From Acrocarpospora catenulata (GTDB lineage Bacteria > Actinomycetota > Actinomycetes > Streptosporangiales > Streptosporangiaceae): a DNA stretch of 64,000 nt. Each line of letters opens with the position of its first letter. Within the stretch, counting starts at the first letter, position 1. Below are positions 10,961 through 20,003 of this stretch, piece after piece. The stretch lies in contig NZ_JAHCST010000033.1 of the NCBI RefSeq assembly GCF_018476525.1, positions 1 to 64,000 on the forward strand, given 5' to 3'. The notes under the pieces are model-generated. The model saw only the letters and a program-made list of their open reading frames with translations, searched no databases and was not told where the DNA came from. The position numbers were made by a program, and so were the translations under genes.

Positions 10961-12136
10961 GTGGAACCGCTGGTGGCCGTGTTCGTGCTGCTGGGGCTGG
11001 TTGGGGTACCGGCCGCTGTGTTGTGGCGCGTGTTGCGCGGTCGGCGGGAGCTGGGGAGCGGTCCCGCCGAGCGGGCCACCTTCGAGACCCTGCACACGGC
11101 GTCGCTGGCTGCTCCGCTGCTCAGGGCCGGTCTGACCCAGGCGGGCGTCACGAAGGCGTCCCGGCATTTACGCCAGCTTCTCGGCACACCCGCCATCGCG
11201 ATCACCAACGCGGAGGGACTGCTGGTCTACGACGGAACCGGCGACCACCATTCGCAGGACGCGTTCGAGCACGCCACGGCCACCCTGAAGGACGGCCGCA
11301 CCCAGGTGCTCCAGTTGAACTGCGGCCTTCCTGAGTGCCCGATCCGGCATGCCGTGGTGGTCCCGCTGACCACTGACGATCGTGTGGTGGGGTCGCTGGC
11401 GGCATACGGGGATCATGCGTCGGCCGGGCTGGTGCGGGCGGTCCAGGAGGTCGCCCGGTGGGTGGACTCGCAACTGGAGCTGGCGGAACTCGACCGGTCC
11501 CGGACGATGCTGATGGAAGCCGAGGTCCGAGCGCTGCGGGCGCAGATCTCACCGCATTTCATCTACAACTCACTGACGACCATCGCCTCCTTCGTCCGTA
11601 CCGATCCGGAGCGGGCGCGGGAACTACTCATCGATTTCGCCGACTTCACCCGATACTCGTTCCGGCGGCACGGCGACTTCACAACCCTGTCCGAGGAACT
11701 GCACTCCATCGACCGCTACCTCACCCTGGAACGGGCGCGTTTCGGGGACCAGCTCCGGGTGACCCTGCGCATCGCCCCCGAGGTACTCGCCGTCGCCGTC
11801 CCCTTCCTCTGCCTCCAGCCGCTGGTCGAGAACGCCGTACGGCACGGCCTGGAGAGCAAGCCAGGGGTAGGACGGATCACGATCATCGCCGAGGACGCCG
11901 GCGCCGAGTGCGGCATCTCGGTCGAGGACGACGGCCTCGGAATGGACCCCGAGCGGCTACGCCGGGTCCTGGCCGGCGAAGAACGGGCGACGGGGGTCGG
12001 CCTGGCCAACGTCGACGAGCGCCTCCGGCAGGTCTACGGGGACGAATACGGCCTGATCGTGGAGACGGGGGAGGGGGCCGGAACCAAGGTGACACTGCGG
12101 CTGCCCAAGTACCGGCCCGGGGTCAGCGCCCGTTAG
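10961..12136 (+). CDS. LytS/YehU-type sensor histidine kinase
   Basis: A 391-residue kinase with a single N-terminal TM helix (about 3-24), a GAF-like region (about 65-165), a short coiled region, the His_kinase (LytS) block with phospho-His in LRAQISPHFIYNSLTT (about residue 200) and a HATPase domain (PLVENAVRHGLE, then GVGLANVDERL). It starts with GTG at 10961. In many actinomycetes I recall such a kinase directly followed by a LytTR regulator, a DUF485 protein and an SSS symporter. Here the regulator is 11.6 kb away (23748) behind an opposite-strand operon. The kinase stop codon overlaps the stop of the convergent gene at 12133. Confidence 0.9.
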   Translation: MEPLVAVFVLLGLVGVPAAVLWRVLRGRRELGSGPAERATFETLHTASLAAPLLRAGLTQAGVTKASRHLRQLLGTPAIAITNAEGLLVYDGTGDHHSQDAFEHATATLKDGRTQVLQLNCGLPECPIRHAVVVPLTTDDRVVGSLAAYGDHASAGLVRAVQEVARWVDSQLELAELDRSRTMLMEAEVRALRAQISPHFIYNSLTTIASFVRTDPERARELLIDFADFTRYSFRRHGDFTTLSEELHSIDRYLTLERARFGDQLRVTLRIAPEVLAVAVPFLCLQPLVENAVRHGLESKPGVGRITIIAEDAGAECGISVEDDGLGMDPERLRRVLAGEERATGVGLANVDERLRQVYGDEYGLIVETGEGAGTKVTLRLPKYRPGVSAR

Positions 12137-13131
12137 AGCAGGTCCGCCAGGGTGAGGTCGCGGATGTCAGGGGAGTCGCGCGCGACGAGGTGATCGGCCG
12201 CGCCAGCCGTGGCCGGCTCCAACGGCGGGACGATGCCGAGCTTGGCGGCGTCGATCTGCTCGGCGATGAACTTGGCCACGCGGGGGCGGTCCGGGGGGAC
12301 CAGGTCGGGAGAGCACCAGGCTTTGATGATGGCCTCTTTACGCAGGTCCTCGAAGGTCTCCCGGTGGCCGCGGAGCTTGGCCTCGATGGCACGGGCGATC
12401 AGGTCGGCCAGCTCGCGGGTGATGGGGTTCGGCAGTTCGGTACGGCATTCGATCCGGAGCACCAGATAGTCGATACCGGTCGGGCGGACGCCGTCCACGT
12501 GCAGCAGCCCGTCGGCGATCGTCAGTTCCCCGGGCGACTTGGGGGTGTTGAGGACCACCAGATGCCCCGCCTGCACCGGACGTCCACCTCCACCAGGCGC
12601 GAGCATGCTGAAACTGACCCCCAGAACCGGCTGCTCACCCGTGGCCTCAAGCACCGAATCCAGCCCGTCGGACACCTTCGTCGCGATCGACGCGGCCGTG
12701 GCCAGCGGCGGCCCCATCAGCCCCGCCAGCGCCCCGACCACCTGAACCGCCGCCCCCAACGGACCTCGGTCGGAGGCCCGGTACAACCCGGCCTGAACCC
12801 CCACCACTCCCGAGTTGTACGGCACTAGCGGCGACATCTGCTCATCCAGCCGAATCCCCGCCGCCATCCACACCGGCTTGCTCATCGTGCTGAAGGTGAC
12901 CGCCTCGTCCCCGAGAAAGCCGAGCGTCACCCCGCCGTGCAACGCCGGATACCAGTCAACCCCCCACGAACGCCGGTCCGCCAGGAACCCTTCCGCCAGC
13001 CAGAGGCGTATGTAGCCCTGGTAGGGCACGAGCGGTCGCGAGTCCTCCTCCGGCAGGAACACCACGGTCACCTGCTCCGCCTGCGCGGAGAACCATCCGG
13101 CCACCCGCTGCCATACGCGGTTGCTTCCCAT
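12133..13131 (-). CDS. Unrecognised protein, last gene of the CHAT-STAND operon
   Basis: A 332-residue protein I do not recognise. The N-terminal half (about 1-120) is beta-rich with many aromatic residues (WQRVAGWF, YQGYIRLWLAEGF, VDWYPALHGG). A Gly/Ala-rich segment (about 125-165) could be a membrane-interacting or amphipathic helix. After this comes a beta region (VLGVSFSMLAPG, VLRIECRTELP) and a helical C-terminus. No signal peptide or catalytic motif is visible. It follows the STAND gene by 8 bases and so belongs to the same transcript. By position it could be the effector, substrate or membrane target of the system. Its stop overlaps the stop of the convergent kinase gene. Confidence 0.8.
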   Translation of the reverse strand: MGSNRVWQRVAGWFSAQAEQVTVVFLPEEDSRPLVPYQGYIRLWLAEGFLADRRSWGVDWYPALHGGVTLGFLGDEAVTFSTMSKPVWMAAGIRLDEQMSPLVPYNSGVVGVQAGLYRASDRGPLGAAVQVVGALAGLMGPPLATAASIATKVSDGLDSVLEATGEQPVLGVSFSMLAPGGGGRPVQAGHLVVLNTPKSPGELTIADGLLHVDGVRPTGIDYLVLRIECRTELPNPITRELADLIARAIEAKLRGHRETFEDLRKEAIIKAWCSPDLVPPDRPRVAKFIAEQIDAAKLGIVPPLEPATAGAADHLVARDSPDIRDLTLADLL

Positions 13132-13139
13132 GAACGCTC

Positions 13140-16100
13140 CTAGTCCGGAAGAAACATGATCAGGTCGAAGAGAGCCCGCTCGCCCTCACGGGTCGGCTCG
13201 TGACCGGCGATGAGATTACGGAGCGGACGGAGCATGCGCAGGTAGGTCATCGGCCCGGGCTGCCCGACACCTCGGTTCAGGTACATCCAGCGGAGGCTCC
13301 TCGTCAACGCGACAACAGTCGGGCGGGCGGGTCGCGGACCCCCGCTCGCGTACGTCCGGCAGAGGTCCCTGGCCAGCCGAGCGACGTCATCCGGCAACGG
13401 GGGGATGATCAACACTGCCCGCGCCCCTTCCGCGATCAGCTGACGGGCGAAGGCCACGAAACCATAGCGCTGGTCGCCGAGAGGGCGGGGCGGGCCGTCC
13501 ACGGGGTTCGCTTGCAGGACGATCAGCGCGAGTTCGCCGGGCTTGAGGTCGCGGGCGCTGATCAGTCGCCGGTCACGCCGCGACGTCCCGCTTTCGGTGT
13601 ACTGGGGGTCATCGTCGTAGATGCCCATCCGCCATTCGCTACCCGTAGGGACCGGGGACCCCACGATATGGGTCATCCCCGGACCTTTGTCCTTCCTGGG
13701 AGTCGTGGTTGAGGCGTACAGGTGGGGTGGGCCGATGTACTGATACTGGCCCTGGGCATCCCGCCCTGCGTACCAGCCACCCTCGACCGGCCTGCCGAGC
13801 AGGCGGAACCAGAGTGGCATCCGCCGGAGGTCGGAGTTGGCATTTGCGCCCAGCCACTGCTCCCACGCGCCTTGGTCGAGACCGGGGGGCACATCGAGGC
13901 GAACGATGCCTGGTCTTTCCTCCCTCGGGAAGGGGGTGCTGAGCGTGATGTCGGGGAAGTGTTCGAGGTCGAGCCGGTGGACTGTGTCGACGGTTTCGAG
14001 ACGGCCCGACTGCCAGTGCACGATCCTCCAGCGGGTGAGCTGGTTGGTCCACGGGCTCTCCCACGCGGCGAACGACGATTGAAGGACACGCTCGACCTTC
14101 CATGGGTTCCCTCCGTGTCGATTGACCCGCAGTGTCATCCCCTCTGCCTTGGGTGGATGGACGACTCCCGAGAGCGTGGAGGTCAGTCCGAGCAAGGCAA
14201 CGACGGTGATCCACCACGGCCCTCCGAGCAGCGGCACCGCGAGGGCCGCGAGGGCTGCGAGGGTGGGTAGCGGCCCCACCGTCCAGCGGAGCCGGAAATC
14301 CGGCTCCTTCTCCGGGATGTCATCGACCCACAGGTCGGGATCGGCAACCGGCCAGTCCACACCGTCCGCCCAGTGGGCTTCATTGCTTCCCGGGTCGGGA
14401 CGCACTCCGAGCGGGAGCTCTGTCGTGTCGGGGACGTCGGGTGGCGAAACACGGTTGGGTCGCGTGCATTCCGGGACGGCGAGTACTGATGGTTGCCCAG
14501 CCACCAGGTCGGCCAGCGAAGTGGCCCGGTCGGGCCAGCCGGAATCCCCGCTGGCCAGGGCGGTGGCATACGGGCCGGACAGCTCGTCCAGGATCTTGAT
14601 GAGGGCCTCCGCCGTCGCCGGAGGTAGTGGTTCGCCGCTCGGTACCGTCCTGACCGTGGCCAGACCAGCGAGCACCAGCGCCTGGGCCGCGTGCGTGATG
14701 TCCCCCGCCTCACGTAGGTCGGCGACCGTGGACGACAGGATGGCCGCCGCACGCTCCGGGAACCTGAGGGCGAGGATTTCGGCACGCGCGAGGGCGGCAC
14801 GCCCCCGTGAACCCGGCCGTTGCTCGTCCAGATCCGGACGGAACTCGCGTGGTGTGGGCGGGCCCGGGCGAGGCGTCACCCCACGGAAGTCCTCGAGTTC
14901 GCGAATGCTCTCCCGCAGAAGATGGTCGGGTATGGCTGGCTCACCCAGATATGGCGCGGAGAATCGCCACTCTTCCCGTATCGACACCGAATCTTGCGAC
15001 TGCCACCAGCCGTACCAGCTGCCCGCCTCTTCTGGTGACTGCGGCTGCCGACCCGTCACCAGCGCGAGGGTGGTCCACGCTTCGGCCCGGACGAGCGGGG
15101 TGCCCGTGTTCGCGAGGACGCTCACCTGCGGGAAGTACCGAAGCGTCCGGTAGCGGCGGCAGAGGCGGATCAACGCGATCTGGCATTGCTCGGTGGTCTC
15201 CGCGTCGTCCCCGGCGCTGACGGCCGCGTCCAGCCAGTGGACAAGATAATCGGCGGCCTGATCTGGATGATTGAGAATGGTCAGGTATTCGGCGTTGCTG
15301 ACCATGAGTGGCGGGATCGTGTCATGAAGCCAGTTGCATGTGTCTGTCGCCCGCCGATCGTAATCGAAGTTCACCTCGCTGATGGAGTCCTGGACGAGGC
15401 CATGCCCGAGCAGGAGGTGTACGGCCAGTGAGTGAAGGCGGTCGAGATCAACACTCCAGCGAACGGCTCGATGGCTATAGTCGATCCGCAAGCCGTCGCC
15501 TATCTGCAGTTCTCTGTAATGCGACGCACTGCTGAGTAGGGTGCCACACGCCTCCTGTACGTCTTGGCCCTGAAGACCAGCGATGAGCAGCCGGGCGAGC
15601 TGGACCCTGCTGAACGGGCTCTCGGGAGGTAGCCAGTCGGCGTACCGGCCGCCGGGAGGAATCTGTATGACTCCCTTGCGGGCCAACTGACCGATTTCAT
15701 CGAGCGGTGCGAAATATTGGGACGGCTGCGACCACCAAGCGGACTCCTCGTCCCCCGCCCAGCCGCAGGCCATCAGCGCGGATTCGGCGAGAGGCCCGGC
15801 CTGTTCCGGATTCTCGCGTAGGGCGAGCACGGCGGATTGGGCGAGCGCCACGGCACTTACCATGCGGTCTGCGTTCCAGATCCGGACCTCGCCGTCGAGT
15901 GAGCTCGTCGTGAACCAGGCGCCGGATGGCGCGATGCGGATCGTCACCTCGCCGTCCGGGCGCACCTTTACATGTCCCCTCTCGTCGTGGTTGTAACTGC
16001 CCTGGCGCTCTTCGGCGTCAAGGAGCTCCACGATGCCGTCACGCGCGACTGCCAGCCAGGAACTGTGGGGGGCGATGGCCAAGCTATGAGCGCGCACACC

Positions 16101-19100
16101 CGCGAGCTCCTGCCGGGTCGTCCCGTCCGGGTTCCACAGCCGTACCTTTCCGTCGCGGGAGTGGGTGGCGAACCAGGTGGCGTCCGGGGCGATGAGAAAC
16201 CGGTCGATGTCCGGCATGAGGTTGGTGCGTAAGGTCCCGTCCGCATTCCATAGCTGGCCAATACCGTCGGTGGACGTGGTAACCAGCCACTTCCCGTCAG
16301 GTGAGATGGTCAGGCCGGTGAAGCGGCTGTGTTCGCGGGTGAGGGTCCCGCGCAGGATGCCGTCCGGCTCCCAGAGGTCGATCTCGCCTTTCCCGTCGAG
16401 GCAGGCGAGCCAGCTGCTGTCGGGCGCCGTCTCGATGGACGTGAGTTCGGGAGGCAGGATCGGCAATCCGGGTCCCGAGGGGAGGACGGCCCGCAGGGTT
16501 CCGTCGGTGTTCCAGATGTGGACGTCCTCCCTGCGCGAACGGCCGGCCAGCCAGGTTCCGTCCGGAGCGATGACGAGGCAGGGGGACTCGACCGAGAGTT
16601 GGGCGGGCAGGCTGCTATCGATATCAGAGGCGATGTCTCGTCTCGTTGGTTGCTCGGGGGCGATGCTCAGTCTCAGTGCGCCGCTGAACATGTCACGACC
16701 ATGCAAGGTGGCCAGCGGCGTGCCGTCGGAGCTGTTCCACAGGCGTGCCGTTCCGCTGGAGGCTACCGTGGCCAGCCAGGAGCCGTCCGGCGCGATGGCG
16801 ACGCTGATGATGTCGCCGGAGTCCTCGACGATGTCGGCTCGGACCGCGCCGTCCGGCCGCCAGAGGCGGAGTCGGCCCGCCTGCTCCGGGGTGGACCCGG
16901 GCCGTCGTGTCGGCGGCGGTGCCACGAACCAGGAGCTGTCGGGGGAGACGGCGAGCGAGTCGACCTGCCCAGGCTCGCCGTCGACCCTGCCCAGCGCTGA
17001 GCCGTCTGGCTTCCAGACTTCGATGACACCGGTGCCGGAAGTCGTCGCGAACCAGTTGCTGTCCGGTGCGATCCACACCTGGCGTTCCCAGTCAGGGGAA
17101 GGATCAAGGTCCTTGCGTTCCCTTCCGAGTCCTGGGGGGATCCACGTCTGGCGCTCGCGCTCCGACTCCAGGGGAAGATCGAGGTCCTCAATTCGTGGAC
17201 GCGGGTGGTGTTCGCGCCCCGGGCCCGGAGGAAGGGCGGTGTCCCCGATCAGGGGACGGAGGTCGCCGGATTTCAGTTCGCCCCATATCCCGTCCCGCAT
17301 CCATCCGTCGATCGCGGCGACCAGTGATCCCGGCGGGGCCGCACCCTCGGCCAGGATGCCGGGCAGGCGTTCGTCCAGCGGGACTTTCACCCCTGCGGCG
17401 GCCAGCCCGAGGAAGGCCCGTGCCGCCAGGGTGCGGGCCTGGGTCGGGTGCCGTTCGGCGTACTCCTCGACCTGGCGCCAGATCTCGGCGACCCCGCCTC
17501 CGCCGGTGTGGATGCGTGCCGACGCCTGGGTCGCCAGGACGGCGGCGAGGATGGTCGGGGTCATCCCGCCGGTTGCGTCACCCGTTGTCTCGGCGGCCAC
17601 CCGGGTGGTCACGTTGGCGGCCCAGGCCCAGGCGTTCTCTCGTACCGTGCGGTCTTCGATGGCCGACCAGAGGGCGGCGGCCTCCGGGAGGGGGAGGAGG
17701 CGGACGGCGGCCAGGACGGTGGAGACCGGGACGGTGTCCAGTGAAGGGGCGCTCTGGATGACGGTTGCGGCGTCGCGGCCGAGTTGGGGACGGGTGAGCG
17801 GGAAGCGGGTGGGGGCAGCCGAGGTGGTGGTGCGGAGGCGGTCGCGGAGGTGGGCGTCCACTTCGATGATTGAGGGGCGGCCGTCGGGGCCGAGTTCGAC
17901 GACCTGGATCCATTCCTGAGCGGCGAGGTCGTCGAAGACGAGGTCGGGGTCGAGGCCGAGGCGGTGCAGGGCGGGGGTGATGAGCGGGCGGTCGAACCGG
18001 CCGAGTTCGGCGACCACGGCTAGCGCGCGGGCTATGGGGGTTTCGGAGATACGGCCGATGATGCGGCGTTCGATGTAGGGGTCCCCGGACGTACCCGACA
18101 AATCAAGATCGGGGTCGCTTAGCGCCCATTCCGTGTACGCGGCCAGGTCGAACGGGTTGAAACCGAGCTGCTCCGACATGAGCGCTCGTGCCAGGATCGC
18201 AGACCGTTGACCGGTCAGTACCGCACGTTCGGCCAGGTACCCCGCAGCCTCGTCCTCGGTGAATCCCGCCACGGGCACCACGCGCAGATAGCCGCGGGGG
18301 AGCAGGACCGGCCCGGCGGCGTTCTCCTCGTCTGAGGATGACGGGGTCAGCCACCGCCGTCCTGCCAGCACGACCCGGATCTCGGGCATCCGTGCGTGAA
18401 TCAGCTCCAGGACGCGGAACGTGACCTCGATCGCGGGCGCAGGGGACCGTGGCGGATAGAGTTTCGCCAGTTCCTCGCAGGTGTCCAGGACGAGAACTGC
18501 CGGTCTCGAGAGTTCAGCCGCAAACCGCGTGAACCCGGCGACCGCCTCCTCCAACAGTCGGTCGACCACGCTCCCCTCTCGCTCCCGCCGGGACAACTCC
18601 TCGTGCAGCCGGTCAACAGCCTCCCGGAACCGGTTGTACCGAGCCTCCGCGTCCCGGGACTCGACGAAGCCGAGCAGCTCCGCCGCCAGCGCCACCAGGA
18701 TCTCCCCGGGCCGGTCTTCCGGATAGCGGGGATCGAGGTGGTCGAAGTCGATCCGGGCCACCGGGAACGGCTCCAACCCGCGATCCCGGGCGAACCGGCC
18801 GGACATCAGATACCTGACCAGCATGGTCTTCCCCATGCCGCCCTCACCCAGCAGGTGCACCGCCCACGGCACGGGCCGATCCGGTTCCTGAGCTTCGCCC
18901 CCTTCGGCGAGGGTGCGTTCGGGCAGGTCCCGATCCGACACCTCCACGGGCATCGGCCAGGAGGGGTGAATCGTCGTCCGTGTGCTGGAGGAGCCGGGCA
19001 GGATTGAGGCGGCGAGCGCGTTCTCGATCTCGCGGCGGCGCAGGTAGTGCCGGAGGAAGTGCACATCCTCGGCCTCCCGTTCTGCCCGGGACACCCGCCA

Positions 19101-20003
19101 GGCGGCACGGCGGGCCGAGTGCCCTAGATGCCCGCCGAGGGTCTCGCCGAGCATGCGGGCGACGGCGACCAGGCGTGCCGCGCCCGGGACGTCACCGGAC
19201 TCCACCCGCCGCGAGGTCTCCTGAACCAGCTGGATACCTGACGGGTCCTCCACATACAACTCCGCGACCCGGTACCAGTTGCGCAACCGGTCGAATCCGG
19301 CGGTGATGAACAACTCGTCGAAGTCGTCCCGCAGGGCGGGCAGGTCAGGCGGGGAATTGATGGCGAGGTACTGGCCAAGCGGGGGGACCCGGTCCAGGTC
19401 GACGGTCTCCGGGGGCCGAGCGATCCGCCACAGCTGCGCACAGAGTTCCGTGCGCGCCCGAGGGAGCACTGCGGGATGCACCCTCCTCAGATACGCGCTG
19501 ACCTCTGTTCGGGCGGCGGGGTGCAGCCAGAACGTGGTCTCCTCAGCCCCGTCCTCCCCGAGTGTGGGGCGGAGTTCGACCAGGTCCTGCTTGATCAGCT
19601 GATCGAGCAGATCCTGCACGTTGTCCCTCCCGAACGAGATCCGGGATGCCAGAGACTCTGTCCATTCCGGCAACAACGCCAGAATGGCGAGCGTCTCGGG
19701 CGCGAAGGCGCTGAGCCTGTCGGTACGCCGGGCGTCCGCGCGCCGATCCAGTTCGGCGTCGAGCAGTTCGGGAGTGAGTCCAGGCTGGGGCTCCTGGGCG
19801 AGCGTGGACAGGGTTCCGCCCCCGTCGAGTTCCTGGTCGAAACGGGCGGCGAGGTCCCGTCCGGGAGGGTGGGCGATGCCTAGTTCCAGATGCTCGATGT
19901 AGAGCCGCTCACACCCCACACGTCGCGCCAGCTCGCGCCGGGACATCCCCGCCTGCTCCCGGAGGAGGCGCAGCTGGGTGGCGAAGGTCGGCGGCCTGCT
20001 CAT
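13140..20003 (-). CDS. Giant HTH-STAND NTPase-WD40 protein with C-terminal CHAT-like domain
   Basis: A 2287-residue protein. Order: XRE-type helix-turn-helix (about 7-45, QAGMSRRELARRVGCERLYIEHLE); winged-helix-like and helical region (about 95-330); STAND NTPase with Walker A GEGGMGKT (386-393), Walker B VLVLDTCEE (D507) and the sensor-like strand RVVLAGRR (543-550); a winged helix (about 680-740); about ten WD40-type repeats (roughly 1030-1480, recurring APDGSWLA...LWNPDG); a long helical region; a hydrophobic pair of segments (about 1990-2030); and a C-terminal region whose pattern (LIVLQANPVDG, then FARQLIAEGARAVLIIPP) resembles the second half of a CHAT fold but without catalytic Cys. 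STAND proteins of this type act as ligand-triggered switches. The start overlaps the CHAT gene by ATGA. A TTA codon lies at 16230-16232. Confidence 0.88.
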   Translation of the reverse strand: MSRPPTFATQLRLLREQAGMSRRELARRVGCERLYIEHLELGIAHPPGRDLAARFDQELDGGGTLSTLAQEPQPGLTPELLDAELDRRADARRTDRLSAFAPETLAILALLPEWTESLASRISFGRDNVQDLLDQLIKQDLVELRPTLGEDGAEETTFWLHPAARTEVSAYLRRVHPAVLPRARTELCAQLWRIARPPETVDLDRVPPLGQYLAINSPPDLPALRDDFDELFITAGFDRLRNWYRVAELYVEDPSGIQLVQETSRRVESGDVPGAARLVAVARMLGETLGGHLGHSARRAAWRVSRAEREAEDVHFLRHYLRRREIENALAASILPGSSSTRTTIHPSWPMPVEVSDRDLPERTLAEGGEAQEPDRPVPWAVHLLGEGGMGKTMLVRYLMSGRFARDRGLEPFPVARIDFDHLDPRYPEDRPGEILVALAAELLGFVESRDAEARYNRFREAVDRLHEELSRREREGSVVDRLLEEAVAGFTRFAAELSRPAVLVLDTCEELAKLYPPRSPAPAIEVTFRVLELIHARMPEIRVVLAGRRWLTPSSSDEENAAGPVLLPRGYLRVVPVAGFTEDEAAGYLAERAVLTGQRSAILARALMSEQLGFNPFDLAAYTEWALSDPDLDLSGTSGDPYIERRIIGRISETPIARALAVVAELGRFDRPLITPALHRLGLDPDLVFDDLAAQEWIQVVELGPDGRPSIIEVDAHLRDRLRTTTSAAPTRFPLTRPQLGRDAATVIQSAPSLDTVPVSTVLAAVRLLPLPEAAALWSAIEDRTVRENAWAWAANVTTRVAAETTGDATGGMTPTILAAVLATQASARIHTGGGGVAEIWRQVEEYAERHPTQARTLAARAFLGLAAAGVKVPLDERLPGILAEGAAPPGSLVAAIDGWMRDGIWGELKSGDLRPLIGDTALPPGPGREHHPRPRIEDLDLPLESERERQTWIPPGLGRERKDLDPSPDWERQVWIAPDSNWFATTSGTGVIEVWKPDGSALGRVDGEPGQVDSLAVSPDSSWFVAPPPTRRPGSTPEQAGRLRLWRPDGAVRADIVEDSGDIISVAIAPDGSWLATVASSGTARLWNSSDGTPLATLHGRDMFSGALRLSIAPEQPTRRDIASDIDSSLPAQLSVESPCLVIAPDGTWLAGRSRREDVHIWNTDGTLRAVLPSGPGLPILPPELTSIETAPDSSWLACLDGKGEIDLWEPDGILRGTLTREHSRFTGLTISPDGKWLVTTSTDGIGQLWNADGTLRTNLMPDIDRFLIAPDATWFATHSRDGKVRLWNPDGTTRQELAGVRAHSLAIAPHSSWLAVARDGIVELLDAEERQGSYNHDERGHVKVRPDGEVTIRIAPSGAWFTTSSLDGEVRIWNADRMVSAVALAQSAVLALRENPEQAGPLAESALMACGWAGDEESAWWSQPSQYFAPLDEIGQLARKGVIQIPPGGRYADWLPPESPFSRVQLARLLIAGLQGQDVQEACGTLLSSASHYRELQIGDGLRIDYSHRAVRWSVDLDRLHSLAVHLLLGHGLVQDSISEVNFDYDRRATDTCNWLHDTIPPLMVSNAEYLTILNHPDQAADYLVHWLDAAVSAGDDAETTEQCQIALIRLCRRYRTLRYFPQVSVLANTGTPLVRAEAWTTLALVTGRQPQSPEEAGSWYGWWQSQDSVSIREEWRFSAPYLGEPAIPDHLLRESIRELEDFRGVTPRPGPPTPREFRPDLDEQRPGSRGRAALARAEILALRFPERAAAILSSTVADLREAGDITHAAQALVLAGLATVRTVPSGEPLPPATAEALIKILDELSGPYATALASGDSGWPDRATSLADLVAGQPSVLAVPECTRPNRVSPPDVPDTTELPLGVRPDPGSNEAHWADGVDWPVADPDLWVDDIPEKEPDFRLRWTVGPLPTLAALAALAVPLLGGPWWITVVALLGLTSTLSGVVHPPKAEGMTLRVNRHGGNPWKVERVLQSSFAAWESPWTNQLTRWRIVHWQSGRLETVDTVHRLDLEHFPDITLSTPFPREERPGIVRLDVPPGLDQGAWEQWLGANANSDLRRMPLWFRLLGRPVEGGWYAGRDAQGQYQYIGPPHLYASTTTPRKDKGPGMTHIVGSPVPTGSEWRMGIYDDDPQYTESGTSRRDRRLISARDLKPGELALIVLQANPVDGPPRPLGDQRYGFVAFARQLIAEGARAVLIIPPLPDDVARLARDLCRTYASGGPRPARPTVVALTRSLRWMYLNRGVGQPGPMTYLRMLRPLRNLIAGHEPTREGERALFDLIMFLPD